From assembly GCA_036960485.1 (NCBI GenBank), contig JBALXS010000005.1:1-64000 (forward strand): a stretch of 64,000 bases of DNA, read 5' to 3'. The notes below the pieces were generated by a model that did not search any database, had not been told where the DNA came from, and worked only from the letters and a program-made list of their open reading frames with translations. A program made the position numbers and the translations under genes. Below are positions 35,998-44,450 of the stretch, piece after piece. Numbering within the stretch: position 1 is the first letter of the stretch; every line of letters begins with the position of its first letter. The DNA comes from Rs1 sp036960485 (lineage in GTDB: Bacteria > Pseudomonadota > Gammaproteobacteria > Pseudomonadales > Balneatricaceae).

Positions 35998-36519
35998 ATG
36001 ATAGAAATAAGAGAAGCGGTGATAGAAGATGCAGCGGCACTCATTAATCTTCGTAAGTGTTTATTTCGGGAAACTCAATATCTTCTTTTAGAGCCTGATG
36101 AATACTCTCCTTCTGTCGAATCAGAGGCTGGGTTTATAAAATCGTTTATAGCATCAAATAATAGCTCAATATTTTTGGCCTTTAATGAGAATTCGAAATT
36201 AATTGGATTTATGGGAGTTGCAGGCGGAGCAACAATTAGAACAAAACACAAGGCGACCGTTTTTATGGGTATTCTTCAAAGCTATTGGGGCAAAGGCATA
36301 GGAAGAAGGCTCTTTGAGTTCCTATTTGTCTGGGCCAAAAGTAGTAAGCTGATACGGCTTGAGTTAACTACAGCGCTCAAAAATAAACGAGCATTTTCAC
36401 TTTATCAATCAGTAGGTTTTCAAAAGGAATGTATAAAAATAAAAAATATAATTATAAATAATGAACCTGTAGATGAATACCAAATGTTTTATATATTACC
36501 TTCGAGATATAGAAACTAA
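35998..36519 (+). CDS. GNAT family N-acetyltransferase
   Basis: Cytosolic acetyl-CoA-dependent N-acetyltransferase of 173 aa. The acetyl-CoA pyrophosphate loop is visible in QSYWGKGIGRRLFEFLFVWA (Q/RxxGxG/A), preceded by strand FMGILQ, and the C-terminal ALKNKRAFSLYQSVGFQKE is the usual NxxAxxLYxxxGF. The acceptor is unknown. ATG 35998 is chosen because AAGG lies about seven bases ahead. Codon use is AT-richer than its neighbours by eye, so it may be acquired. Confidence 0.88.
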   Translation: MIEIREAVIEDAAALINLRKCLFRETQYLLLEPDEYSPSVESEAGFIKSFIASNNSSIFLAFNENSKLIGFMGVAGGATIRTKHKATVFMGILQSYWGKGIGRRLFEFLFVWAKSSKLIRLELTTALKNKRAFSLYQSVGFQKECIKIKNIIINNEPVDEYQMFYILPSRYRN

Positions 36520-36912
36520 ATAAATGTTTTACGCATCTATTTACAAGTTGATTATAGCTACTCTACAAGCACAATATATTTCTACATATTTGTCTATTTG
36601 TGTAAATTTTTATGTATAGAACTCTAGCCTTGCAAGACTACAGTTACTTATTATTATGCTCTCTGAATGGCCGCTTTGTGTCATTTCCTGTCATGGGTAT
36701 CTAGAATTCCTCACGGAATTACTTTATCGGTAAGGATTCTTCATGTCTAAAAAAGCGACAGTTCAATGTCTGCGGTTAAATAAACACAACACTAAAATTA
36801 GTGCGAACGATTTCATTACTTATGAGATTTGACGGCCTTCTAAGCTACACTCCGGCTACCTTGTCTTATAATCGTTCGCGAATTGCTATTGTTCGCTAGC
36901 TGGTAGGGTGCT
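36520..36912. other. Intergenic region with inverted repeat and tiny frame
   Basis: About 390 bases. It contains the arms GCGAACGATT (36803-36812) and AATCGTTCGC (36870-36879) and a 29-codon frame at 36743-36832 listed separately. No other gene is visible. Confidence 0.4.
36743..36832 (+). CDS. Possible 29-residue peptide
   Basis: ATG with AAGGA seven bases upstream, encoding a basic peptide (MSKKATVQCLRLNKHNTK at the start) that ends at TGA 36830. Its 3' end overlaps one arm of a 10-bp inverted repeat. It may be a small peptide, a leader or the head of a decayed gene; there is nothing else to support it. Confidence 0.2.
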   Translation: MSKKATVQCLRLNKHNTKISANDFITYEI

Positions 36913-37521
36913 TTATAAATCCTGCTTATAACGTACCAGCATATCTTCTTGGCTTTCTGGTTGCTCTTTTATCGAAAGCTGATCATTGATCATAGTACCC
37001 ATGTTGGGAAAACTATCTCGCTCTATTTGTATACTTTGCGACCAAAGATCAGAGCGCATTAGTGCTTTAGCGCAATGTAAAAACACTTCTTGAACATCAA
37101 TGACAATACAAGATTTAAGCGGAATACGTTCATCTGTAAATAAGCTTAAGTATGCCTCATCAGTGGAAATACGCGCTGTGCCATTCACTCTTAACGTTTC
37201 GTCAATGCCGGGAATTAAGAACAGGCAGGCAATCTTACCGGTCTCTATTATATTGACTAAGCTATCGAGGCGGTTATTGCCTTTGCTATCGGGAATAAGA
37301 ATGCACTGCTCATTTAAAACATGCGCAAATCCAGGTTTACCACCACGTGGCGAGCAATCAAGCATGCCTGATTTAGCACAAGTAGCGATGGTTGCAAAAG
37401 GTGACTTGGCAATAAAATTGATTGAATGACGCTCTAAAGCCGCTAGTTGCTTTGCTTTGGCACGCCCTTTGGCATGGCCATAAATTTCTCTGATCTGTGC
37501 CTCTGATTCAATGTACATCAT
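36913..37521 (-). CDS. PPOX-class FMN-dependent flavoprotein
   Basis: Pyridoxamine 5'-phosphate oxidase-like split-barrel protein of ~202 aa, of the subgroup ending in HCAKALMRSDLW. Visible: SPFATIATCAKSGMLDCSPRGGKPGF, ILIPDSKGNNRLDSLVNII, IACLFLIPGIDETLRVNG. It probably binds FMN and acts as an oxidoreductase on an unknown substrate. Two ATG codons are adjacent; AGGA is better spaced for the second (37518). Single gene. Confidence 0.87.
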   Translation of the reverse strand: MMYIESEAQIREIYGHAKGRAKAKQLAALERHSINFIAKSPFATIATCAKSGMLDCSPRGGKPGFAHVLNEQCILIPDSKGNNRLDSLVNIIETGKIACLFLIPGIDETLRVNGTARISTDEAYLSLFTDERIPLKSCIVIDVQEVFLHCAKALMRSDLWSQSIQIERDSFPNMGTMINDQLSIKEQPESQEDMLVRYKQDL

Positions 37522-37635
37522 TTTCCTGTGTGCTAAGTACTGATAAAAACTACCAGTAGATTCATAAAGGTAAATAGTGTTTTGATGATATCTTAAATTG
37601 CGTAAATAATTAATTTAATTGTATAAAACATTTTA

Positions 37636-38931
37636 TTAAGCCAAAGGGAATTTCAGCCTCACCATGAGCACTTCACTGTCAAGTAGTTGTGCACTAACCT
37701 GAGCACGGTGTTTTTCCATAATTTGAGCAACCAGTGTTAAGCCAATACCAACGCCTCCGGTATGCCGGCTACGACTACCATCTGCTCGAAAAAACGCCTG
37801 AAACAACTGTTTAACATCCTGCTGGGATAGCTGTGCTCCGTCGTTTTCTACTTCCAAAAAGCAGTAATTACCTTCAGTATACAGTCTGACTTTAATATGA
37901 TTTTTGTAATGTTGTATCGCATTATTCAACAAGTTTGCTATTGATTGACGTAATAAACCTGCATGGCCTTGAATCGTAATTGGCGTTTTGGCTAAAACCA
38001 ACTGAAAACCTGCATTGCTAGTAAATGGAGCGGCTTTTAAACGTAGAAGCAGCGATAAATCAATGCTCTGCATCATCAATTTTTGATGTTGTAATCGCGA
38101 TAATTGTAAAACATCTTCAGCAACTTGATGCAGTTCATCCACATAGCTATCAATATCTTCAAGCCCTTGTCTTAGAGGTTCGCCTTGTTTGCCACGTAAC
38201 ATGTCCAGTGCAAATCGAATTCGTGCAATCGGAGTCCTCAATTCGTGGGGGATGGCGGCTATCATCACTTGCTGCTCTGTGAGAGTGCGGCTTAATTGCT
38301 CGGCCATAGTGTTAAACGCAATGGCCATTTTAGGAATTGCTTTAACTTGTTCAGGCTTGAGTCTTATTTGTACATCACCCTGGAAGCTTTCCATGGCCTG
38401 TTCTAAAGCGCGTATGGGCTTGCTGAAATTATAAAGTAAGTAGCCAATGCCCATGAGCATAGCTAGCAAGATGATTATCAAAGGGCCAATTAAGAGTAAT
38501 ATGACAGCATCGTCGCTGCGACCCTGGTAGAGCAATTCGCTATCGCCTTCGGTGTAGCGAATAGACCAAGCTGGATTAGAGGTTTGAAAGTAGACGTAAA
38601 AAAGATCTTCATCATCTTCCCAGAAAAAACCGCTTTTCCCTGATAGCGTTTGGAATACAATAGATTGGTTGGGTACTTCTGCGCTGGGGATAAGGTGCGT
38701 GGTTAGTTCAAAATGGCTGTTGTAATTAGCCACGTATAATTGCCAGTTAGCGGGCGGTTGAATAGCTAAAGTGGTAGATAATTGTACGTGTTCTAGGGAT
38801 GATTCCTCTTGGAAGTCTTGTTGAGAAAACTCATCAAAAGCAGGCTCGATCACCCAATAACCTAGGCTGAGGATTCCCAATATTATAATAGCGAAAATAC
38901 CGAGCACGGTTTTGATAAAAAATACGCGCAT
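37636..38931 (-). CDS. Sensor histidine kinase (RstB-like)
   Basis: Inner-membrane sensor kinase: TM1 at ~5-27, periplasmic sensor ~28-140, TM2 ~141-167, HAMP ~168-220, then dimerisation/phosphoacceptor with His229 in AAIPHELRTPIARIRF, and a catalytic domain with the N box (SIANLLNNAIQHYKN) and GVGIGLTLVAQIMEKH. Arrangement and H-box wording resemble E. coli RstB. Its likely partner is the response regulator at 39577, encoded divergently on the far side of a lipoprotein gene, an unusual split. The periplasmic domain stimulus is unknown. No strong ribosome site before the ATG. Confidence 0.92.
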   Translation of the reverse strand: MRVFFIKTVLGIFAIIILGILSLGYWVIEPAFDEFSQQDFQEESSLEHVQLSTTLAIQPPANWQLYVANYNSHFELTTHLIPSAEVPNQSIVFQTLSGKSGFFWEDDEDLFYVYFQTSNPAWSIRYTEGDSELLYQGRSDDAVILLLIGPLIIILLAMLMGIGYLLYNFSKPIRALEQAMESFQGDVQIRLKPEQVKAIPKMAIAFNTMAEQLSRTLTEQQVMIAAIPHELRTPIARIRFALDMLRGKQGEPLRQGLEDIDSYVDELHQVAEDVLQLSRLQHQKLMMQSIDLSLLLRLKAAPFTSNAGFQLVLAKTPITIQGHAGLLRQSIANLLNNAIQHYKNHIKVRLYTEGNYCFLEVENDGAQLSQQDVKQLFQAFFRADGSRSRHTGGVGIGLTLVAQIMEKHRAQVSAQLLDSEVLMVRLKFPLA

Positions 38932-39066
38932 AAGTTAGCACCAGTACCTTAATGAGTTATGTTTAGCTTTAAAGCTAAAATGAATGGCTAAAACACATCT
39001 TATAACACATCGGGCAAGGTGACAGAGGCAAAATTATACACGCAGTAGGCACTTTACAAATAAGGA

Positions 39067-39444
39067 TCAACCGACGATTTTGTGGCTTCTTCCAGACATG
39101 CATTTAATGACTATGTTCTTGCGATCAGCACGGGCATCCCAAGCTTTGCCAGCAGCGCCTAAAGTGCCTCCAACAAGCGCTCCCGTTAGAATGTCACCGC
39201 CATTGCCACTAGCGCCAACTAAAGCACCTAATCCCGCACCTAACAAAGCTTCTGTTTTTGTTTCACCGTTTAAATACTCGCGCTGTTCAGCAAGTTGTTT
39301 ACAAGCGGCTAGGTCACTATTGAAAGCTGCATTTTTGGGGCCGTCGACGATAGGTGTGTAATCGGATGCGGTGTTGGCACAACCGCTCACAAAAATTATC
39401 ATTGAGAGGCTTGTGGCAAATGCTAATTGTGTTTTAGTATACAT
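39067..39444 (-). CDS. Glycine-zipper lipoprotein
   Basis: Probable outer-membrane-associated lipoprotein of 125 aa. The signal ends in the lipobox FVSGC (Cys22). A glycine-zipper segment LLGAGLGALVGASGN with GALVGGTLGAAGKAW follows at ~67-100, and the C-terminus CMSGRSHKIVG is typical of the family. It lies between the divergent kinase and regulator genes and is transcribed with the kinase orientation, 135 nt upstream of it. It may be a target or accessory of that system; this is positional inference. Confidence 0.85.
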   Translation of the reverse strand: MYTKTQLAFATSLSMIIFVSGCANTASDYTPIVDGPKNAAFNSDLAACKQLAEQREYLNGETKTEALLGAGLGALVGASGNGGDILTGALVGGTLGAAGKAWDARADRKNIVIKCMSGRSHKIVG

Positions 39445-39547
39445 TTTCTATCCTCAAACATTGGCATGACGGTTTATCCGTATGCCTTGAATACGTAGCA
39501 TAATAAGCGTCGATTGCATCAACTTCAGTTGCAAGATAGTCAGTAAA

Positions 39548-39564
39548 TGTAAGCAATTGTAAGC
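39548..39564 (+). promoter_or_regulatory. Direct repeat TGTAAGC x2, likely response-regulator box
   Basis: TGTAAGC at 39548-39554 and again at 39558-39564, 10 bases start to start, ending 12 bases before the response-regulator ATG. Paired 10-bp-spaced half sites are the usual target of OmpR/PhoB-type regulators, so autoregulation and control of the divergent lipoprotein is plausible. Confidence 0.5.
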
Positions 39565-39576
39565 GCGGGAATAACC

Positions 39577-40245
39577 ATGAATGTGAAAAAAATTCTCTTA
39601 GTGGAAGACGATGTACCTTTAGCAAAAATGATTGAAGAATTTCTTCAGCAGGAAGGTTACCAAGTATATTTATGCCATGATGGCAATCTTGCTTGTGGCG
39701 CGCTTGATCAGCATCATTTCGATTTAGCCGTGTTAGACCTTATGCTACCTGGACGAGATGGTTTAGACATTTGCCGGTATTTACGCAAAACCAGCGATAT
39801 GCCAGTGTTAATGCTTACCGCTAAAGATGATGATATGGTCGCTACTGCTTCGCTGCAGTTAGGAGTTGATAACTATTTACAAAAACCGGTGCGGCCACAT
39901 TTACTACTTGCGCACATAGAAGCGTTATTGCGCCGTAGTTATTCACCTAATCTGCCGATACAAGATATTAGAATAAACTCAGGTAGTTACAGCGCTAGTT
40001 TAAAAGGGCAAGCTTTAGATTTAACCAGCGGAGAATACGAGTTGTTGGCGTACCTGGTTAGCCGTGCGGGTGGTATTATTACGCGCGATGAGTTGTACTT
40101 GGAAATTCGCGGCTTTGCGTTTGATGGTCTTGATCGCTCTATCGACTTGCGTATCTCAACACTACGTAAAAAGCTTAAAGACGATCGGCCCCCTTATCGC
40201 TACATCAAAACAGTGCGCAGTATTGGCTATTTAATGGCGCTTTAA
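39577..40245 (+). CDS. OmpR-family response regulator (RstA-like)
   Basis: Response regulator with an N-terminal receiver (residues 1-120; acidic pocket Asp11/Asp12, phosphoacceptor Asp54 in AVLDLMLPGRDG, conserved Thr in MLTAKDDD, Lys in LQKPVRP) and a C-terminal winged helix (~130-222: LDLTSGEYELLAYLVSRAG, RSIDLRISTLRKKL, YIKTVRSIGYLM). Wording resembles RstA. It is probably phosphorylated by the divergent kinase at 37636. A 10-bp-spaced direct repeat sits directly upstream. Confidence 0.92.
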   Translation: MNVKKILLVEDDVPLAKMIEEFLQQEGYQVYLCHDGNLACGALDQHHFDLAVLDLMLPGRDGLDICRYLRKTSDMPVLMLTAKDDDMVATASLQLGVDNYLQKPVRPHLLLAHIEALLRRSYSPNLPIQDIRINSGSYSASLKGQALDLTSGEYELLAYLVSRAGGIITRDELYLEIRGFAFDGLDRSIDLRISTLRKKLKDDRPPYRYIKTVRSIGYLMAL

Positions 40246-40769
40246 ACTCTTCAACTACTTCCCTAATCGTAATGCTTAGTTACAAACCCAGCGCCGTTTT
40301 CGCCTGCGCAAGGCAAGATGATAATAATGTGATTATCGTTGTTGGATTTTTGCATGCTTGTGCAAATAGCTACAGCCCCTGCCATCATACAAACAGCCAA
40401 CTCAACTGCTGCTGTAGTGCAGTGCCACTGCGAGAATTGCCGGCGATCACAAGGCAGTGATTACAGTAGCTGGATAGCAGTGACTAACGGGTAAGTACCA
40501 CAGATAAAAAATGAGCGGCATAGTACGCAGTTCTCTTTAATCAATTCTCCACTCAGTCATTTTGCAAGTACTGCGACATAAGCTAGAAAAACAGTTTTAT
40601 GGTCAGTGTCACGGCTGATCAGCCTCACTTTTGCAATAAATTTTCAAGCGATACAGCATAAGCAAAACACATAGATGAATAAATTAAAACTGACGCCTAA
40701 CAAAGAGTCATTTGTGATTATGATGTAGCTAAACCACTATACTGCAAATGAAATTTTCTTGGAGTATAT
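40246..40769. other. Intergenic region with one perfect palindrome
   Basis: About 520 bases between the response regulator and azoR. GGCTGATCAGCC (40613-40624), flanked by AGTG/CACT and followed by TTTT, could be a terminator or a binding site. No gene or RNA family is recognisable. Confidence 0.4.
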
Positions 40770-41438
40770 ATGCCTAACATCTTACATATCGATAGCAGTG
40801 CGCGTTCTGCACGCTTAGAAGGTCACAGTTCTATTTCGAAAACACTTGCCGCTAGCTTTATTACAGTTTGGCAAGAGAACCGTCTAGAGGATGAAATTGA
40901 ATACCGAGACCTTAGTATAAATCCTCCTGCGTTTGTTTCTGAAGACTGGATCGCAGCCGTTTTTAAAGAAACTTCACAATTAACAGCTGCAGATAAAGCA
41001 TTGATTGCACCTTCTGATACATTGATCGGTGAAATTGAGCGCGCTGATATTATTTTAATGTCAGCCCCTATGTATAACTACGGCATGCCTGGAGTGTTAA
41101 AAGCGTGGTTTGACCAAATTATTCGTATCAATAAAACTTTTAGTTTTGATCTTGCCAGAGGCGACCAACCGTTAGAGCCGATACTGTCAGGTAAAGTCAT
41201 GGTGTTGGTGACATCAAGCGGAGAGGCAAATTTTCAAGCTGGAGAGATACGCGCGCACGAAGATCATTTAACTAGTCATATCAAGCTGCTAAGCCCTTAT
41301 CTAGGGGTTGATGAATTTATTAGCATTTATAGTGAGTTCCAGGAGTTTTCCGATCAACGTCATCGCGATTCTCTCGACAAGGCTGAGCAAAAAATACGCG
41401 CTACAGCGTTGCAACTTATTGAACGCTATAAAAAGTAA
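40770..41438 (+). CDS. azoR: FMN-dependent NADH-azoreductase
   Basis: Flavodoxin-like oxidoreductase that reduces azo bonds and quinones with NADH and FMN. The FMN phosphate loop is IDSSARSARLEGHSSISKTLA near the N-terminus; APMYNYGMPGVLKAWFDQI and VLVTSSGEANFQ complete the family pattern. The length (222 aa) is slightly longer than E. coli AzoR. GGAG is seven bases before the ATG. The stop TAA overlaps the next ATG (TAATG), so the deaminase is co-translated. It heads the catabolic region. Confidence 0.9.
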   Translation: MPNILHIDSSARSARLEGHSSISKTLAASFITVWQENRLEDEIEYRDLSINPPAFVSEDWIAAVFKETSQLTAADKALIAPSDTLIGEIERADIILMSAPMYNYGMPGVLKAWFDQIIRINKTFSFDLARGDQPLEPILSGKVMVLVTSSGEANFQAGEIRAHEDHLTSHIKLLSPYLGVDEFISIYSEFQEFSDQRHRDSLDKAEQKIRATALQLIERYKK

Positions 41439-41920
41439 TGGTTAAATTTTTACCTGAGCCACTGCGATCATCGCTTATTGATAAGCTTATCGACATTGCA
41501 GTACAACATATTGAAACAGGCGGCATCCCTTTTGCCGCTATTGTTGTTGACGCACAAGGTAATGTGTTGGGTGAGGGGGTTAATCAAGTCAAACTGATGC
41601 GAGATCCTCTCGCCCATGCAGAAATTGTCGCTATTCGCGCAGCTAGTAAAAACTACGATTTAAAACACACTCCAGCAGTTAGCATGATAGCGACAGGTGA
41701 GCCTTGCGGGGTTTGCTATCTTGCTGCAAGTTGGGCGGGTGTAGATCAAGTAATCTATCTAGCAGATCGTCACAGCGCGGCTAAAATGGGCTTCGATTAT
41801 CGCTGGACCTACGATTTAATTAATGAAAAAAACCTAAACGAGCACCTATACTGCTGCTGTAACAAGGAGAAGGGAAAAAGAGATCCTTTTCAGATATGGC
41901 AAAACAACGCTGTTATTTAG
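41438..41920 (+). CDS. Nucleoside/guanine deaminase-like protein
   Basis: Zinc-dependent cytidine-deaminase-fold hydrolase of 160 aa. The metal and catalytic set is intact: His60-Ala-Glu62 and the Cys pair in GEPCGVC (Cys90, Cys93). Wording (PFAAIVVDAQGNVLGEGVN, LAHAEIVAIRAAS) is closest to guanine deaminase or related purine/pyrimidine base deaminases; the substrate is not fixed. Coupled to azoR by TAATG overlap. With the LysR gene downstream and the PotABCD-like transporter it suggests use of a nitrogenous base or amine. Confidence 0.85.
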   Translation: MVKFLPEPLRSSLIDKLIDIAVQHIETGGIPFAAIVVDAQGNVLGEGVNQVKLMRDPLAHAEIVAIRAASKNYDLKHTPAVSMIATGEPCGVCYLAASWAGVDQVIYLADRHSAAKMGFDYRWTYDLINEKNLNEHLYCCCNKEKGKRDPFQIWQNNAVI

Positions 41921-42011
41921 CATTCCAATTTTGGCTCTTTTAGTGTTAAATAAACATCAGTCCCCCGCATTTCTATTGATAAAAGCGATCATTCCACAAG
42001 GGCCAACCTAT

Positions 42012-42959
42012 ATGGCACGTGCACAACTTCCGTCACTTAATTCTTTACGCGCCTTTGAAGTGGCCGCTCGGCATATGAGCTTTAAATTAGCCGCGGATGA
42101 ATTATGTGTTACGCCCACCGCCATTAGCCACCGTATTAAAACGTTGGAAGATTGGTTAGGTATCAAATTATTTAATCGTCTAACGCGTGCTTTAGAGCTC
42201 ACCAAAGAAGGCGAAAAATATGCACGAAGAGTGAATGAAGCTTTTATATTGTTAATTGAAGCTTCAGATGATTTGCGTAACCACAACGATGAAGAAGACT
42301 TGGTTATCTCTACTACTATGTCTTTCGCATCTAACTGGCTGGCAACTCGCTTACTTGAGTTTCAAACAGAGCACGATCAGGCGAAAATAAAAATCACTGC
42401 ACAAGATGGCATTACTGACCTTAATCGCTCTAACATCGACATAGCGATACGTTTTGGTGCAGGAAAGTATGATGGACTGTTCGTTAAAGAGCTGTTTACT
42501 GATTATGTTACACCAGTGTGCTCTGCAGAGCTCGCTGCTACCTTAAAAACTCCCCAAGACCTATTAAAATTAGCGCTTATTGATTATCAATGGGCTGATT
42601 ATAGTGCACAAGACCCCAGTTGGGATAAATGGTTTCAAGCAGCGCAAGTCAGCTATGAACACCCGCAAAACGTCCCCGTATTCAGTGACGAACATATGGT
42701 GCTTTCGTTAGCAAAAGCTGGCAAAGGGGTTGCATTAATTGGGATGACAGCCGCAGCTGACAGTATCCGCAATGGCGAGTTAGTTCGGCCGTTTCCATTA
42801 GCCTTGAAAAACCATACGCATTATTTCACCTGCTTGCCTACATTGATGAATAGGCCTAAAGTAAAAATTTTTTATGAATGGATTTGTGAAGAAGCAAATA
42901 GATTTGAAAACTTTATAAATAATGATGAAAGAGTGATGGTTAGCAGCTCGAAAAAGTAA
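42012..42959 (+). CDS. LysR-family regulator (GcvA-like), paralogue A
   Basis: LysR-type regulator of 315 aa with an N-terminal HTH (LPSLNSLRAFEVAARHMSF, TAISHRIKTLEDWLGIKLF) and a C-terminal effector domain (STTMSFASNWLATRLLEF, DIAIRFGAGKYDGL, GKGVALIGMTAAAD). The wording is GcvA-like. It is a close paralogue of the regulator at 48838-49827, with most HTH residues shared. ATG 42012 gives the standard N-terminus; an upstream ATG at 41931 adds an unlikely extension. Probably governs the azoR-deaminase genes or the downstream ABC operon. Confidence 0.9.
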   Translation: MARAQLPSLNSLRAFEVAARHMSFKLAADELCVTPTAISHRIKTLEDWLGIKLFNRLTRALELTKEGEKYARRVNEAFILLIEASDDLRNHNDEEDLVISTTMSFASNWLATRLLEFQTEHDQAKIKITAQDGITDLNRSNIDIAIRFGAGKYDGLFVKELFTDYVTPVCSAELAATLKTPQDLLKLALIDYQWADYSAQDPSWDKWFQAAQVSYEHPQNVPVFSDEHMVLSLAKAGKGVALIGMTAAADSIRNGELVRPFPLALKNHTHYFTCLPTLMNRPKVKIFYEWICEEANRFENFINNDERVMVSSSKK

Positions 42960-43270
42960 TAAAACTTTTATATATCAACTAATAACAACTAGTGCCCATC
43001 CAGAAACGAATGCCTACTACGCACGCCTCACTGACACAATCTACTCACCACTAGATAGAGTTGTTTGGAATAACCAAACGCCCCTATCTAGTGGTACGTA
43101 TCTTGAATCATTGAGTCGCTCTCGCTACGGCTCTGTTTCTGGATGGACACTAGCTAGATGAGAAAATCACGCATCTAGTTGAGATTTTATCGATTGTGAG
43201 ATTTTTTCTTCTTTAATATAGTTATTTGGTTCCCCTCCTCAAAAAAAGTAAAAGAAAAAGGGCCAAAATA
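42960..43270. other. Intergenic region dominated by a MITE-like element
   Basis: About 310 bases before the ABC operon. Positions 42989-43153 form a structured element with terminal inverted repeats (listed separately). The remaining bases hold the operon promoter, which I could not define. Confidence 0.5.
42989..43153. mobile_element. MITE-like element with 19-bp terminal inverted repeats
   Basis: Terminal arms CTAGTGCCCATCCAGAAAC (42989-43007) and the complement of CTAGTGTCCATCCAGAAAC (43135-43153) match at 18 of 19 positions. Inside is a 12-bp perfect hairpin ACCACTAGATAG/CTATCTAGTGGT (43047-43058, 43084-43095) with a nested GTTTGG/CCAAAC. There is no coding capacity. A reduced relative lies at 47295-47338 after the ABC operon. 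Confidence 0.65.
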
Positions 43271-44386
43271 ATGTCATTAAAAGAAGATCTAACCCGCAGG
43301 AAGTTTATCAAGTACGGCGCTATTGCAGCCGGTACTTTAGCAATGCCATCCCTGGCGCTAAGTAAAACACCTACCGAGCTAACGATGCTTTCTTGGTACG
43401 GCCAAGCAGAGCCTGATGCAGTGCAAGAATTTGAAGCATTGCATAATGTGAAGATAAAACAAAAGTATTATGTAGGCGGCGAGCAAATGCTGGCGTTGCT
43501 GGCGCAATCACCTCCTGGTACTTACGACTTAATTCACGCAGATGCAGAGTATGTGCAGCAACTGCGCAGAGCGGGCTTCTTAGAAAAGCTCGATGCGCAA
43601 GATTATTCTTTTGATGACTATTTCCCTGAGTTTCAAAATTTCCCATTACACTGGCATGAAAATGAGCTCTACGCAGTGTTATCGCGTTTCGGATTTTTAG
43701 GTATTTCGCACAATTTAGATGCAGTATCAGTTAAAGAAGCTTCAACTTATAAGGTTTTATGGGATGAGCGCTTGAAAAATAAAGTCGGTCATTTTGATTG
43801 GCATCTGCCAAACTTAGGCGCCCTCAGTTTGCATAATGGCAATGCAGCTCCGTTTGATTTAGACGAGCAAGCATGGCAAGCATTGCAAGCTAAAGCGATT
43901 AGCTTAAAGCCACAAATACGAGGATTTTATGATTATGGTGGCATTCTTTCTTCACTGAAAAGCGGTGAAGTGACCGTGATGCCAGGTATCGGAGAGTGGA
44001 TCACTGGTGTACTGCGTCGAGATGGCGCCAATGTAGTCACCACCATACCTGAAGAGGGTGGTTTGCAATTCACAGAGTCATTCTCTATCGGTAAAGGTTC
44101 TGAAAAAGCAGAACTCGCTAGAAAATTCATACAGTATATCTCTAGCCCTGCAGGCCAGTTCAAGCAAGCCACTTTGAATGTTTTCCCAGCCATTATACCG
44201 AGCAAGAAAGGCTGGCAAAAAATGGTCGATGAGAGACCAGAAGATGCCAAGCACTTAGGCATCAGCTTTAAGCCTGGAAGCTCTATGGATATGATTCGCG
44301 AAGGGCGCATTCATATTAGACAGCTGCCGAAACAGCAAAGTCTTGAAGATTGGAATGATTTTTGGTCTGAGTATAAAAGTAGCTAG
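43271..44386 (+). CDS. PotD-like ABC substrate-binding protein with Tat-type signal
   Basis: Periplasmic binding protein of the spermidine/putrescine class (family of PotD). The N-terminus has a twin-arginine pattern, TRRKFIKYGAIAAG, followed by a hydrophobic stretch and a predicted cut after LALS, so export of a folded protein by Tat is likely. The binding domain includes LTMLSWYGQAEPDAV, PPGTYDLIHADAEY, AVLSRFGFLGISHN and VTVMPGIGEWI. AAGGG precedes ATG 43271; an upstream ATG at 43226 is in frame. First gene of a four-gene transporter. The ligand (polyamine or related amine) is inferred from family only. Confidence 0.87.
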   Translation: MSLKEDLTRRKFIKYGAIAAGTLAMPSLALSKTPTELTMLSWYGQAEPDAVQEFEALHNVKIKQKYYVGGEQMLALLAQSPPGTYDLIHADAEYVQQLRRAGFLEKLDAQDYSFDDYFPEFQNFPLHWHENELYAVLSRFGFLGISHNLDAVSVKEASTYKVLWDERLKNKVGHFDWHLPNLGALSLHNGNAAPFDLDEQAWQALQAKAISLKPQIRGFYDYGGILSSLKSGEVTVMPGIGEWITGVLRRDGANVVTTIPEEGGLQFTESFSIGKGSEKAELARKFIQYISSPAGQFKQATLNVFPAIIPSKKGWQKMVDERPEDAKHLGISFKPGSSMDMIREGRIHIRQLPKQQSLEDWNDFWSEYKSS

Positions 44387-44450
44387 ATCAATAGATCGCT
44401 AGCGGGGCAACCCGCTATCTTAAGCTTATTAACTGTATCGGTAAATTGTT

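Noticed and set aside
39434..39625. 63-codon minus-strand frame opposite the response-regulator start
   Set aside because: It overlaps two well-supported starts and their regulatory gap, with no ribosome site or similarity.
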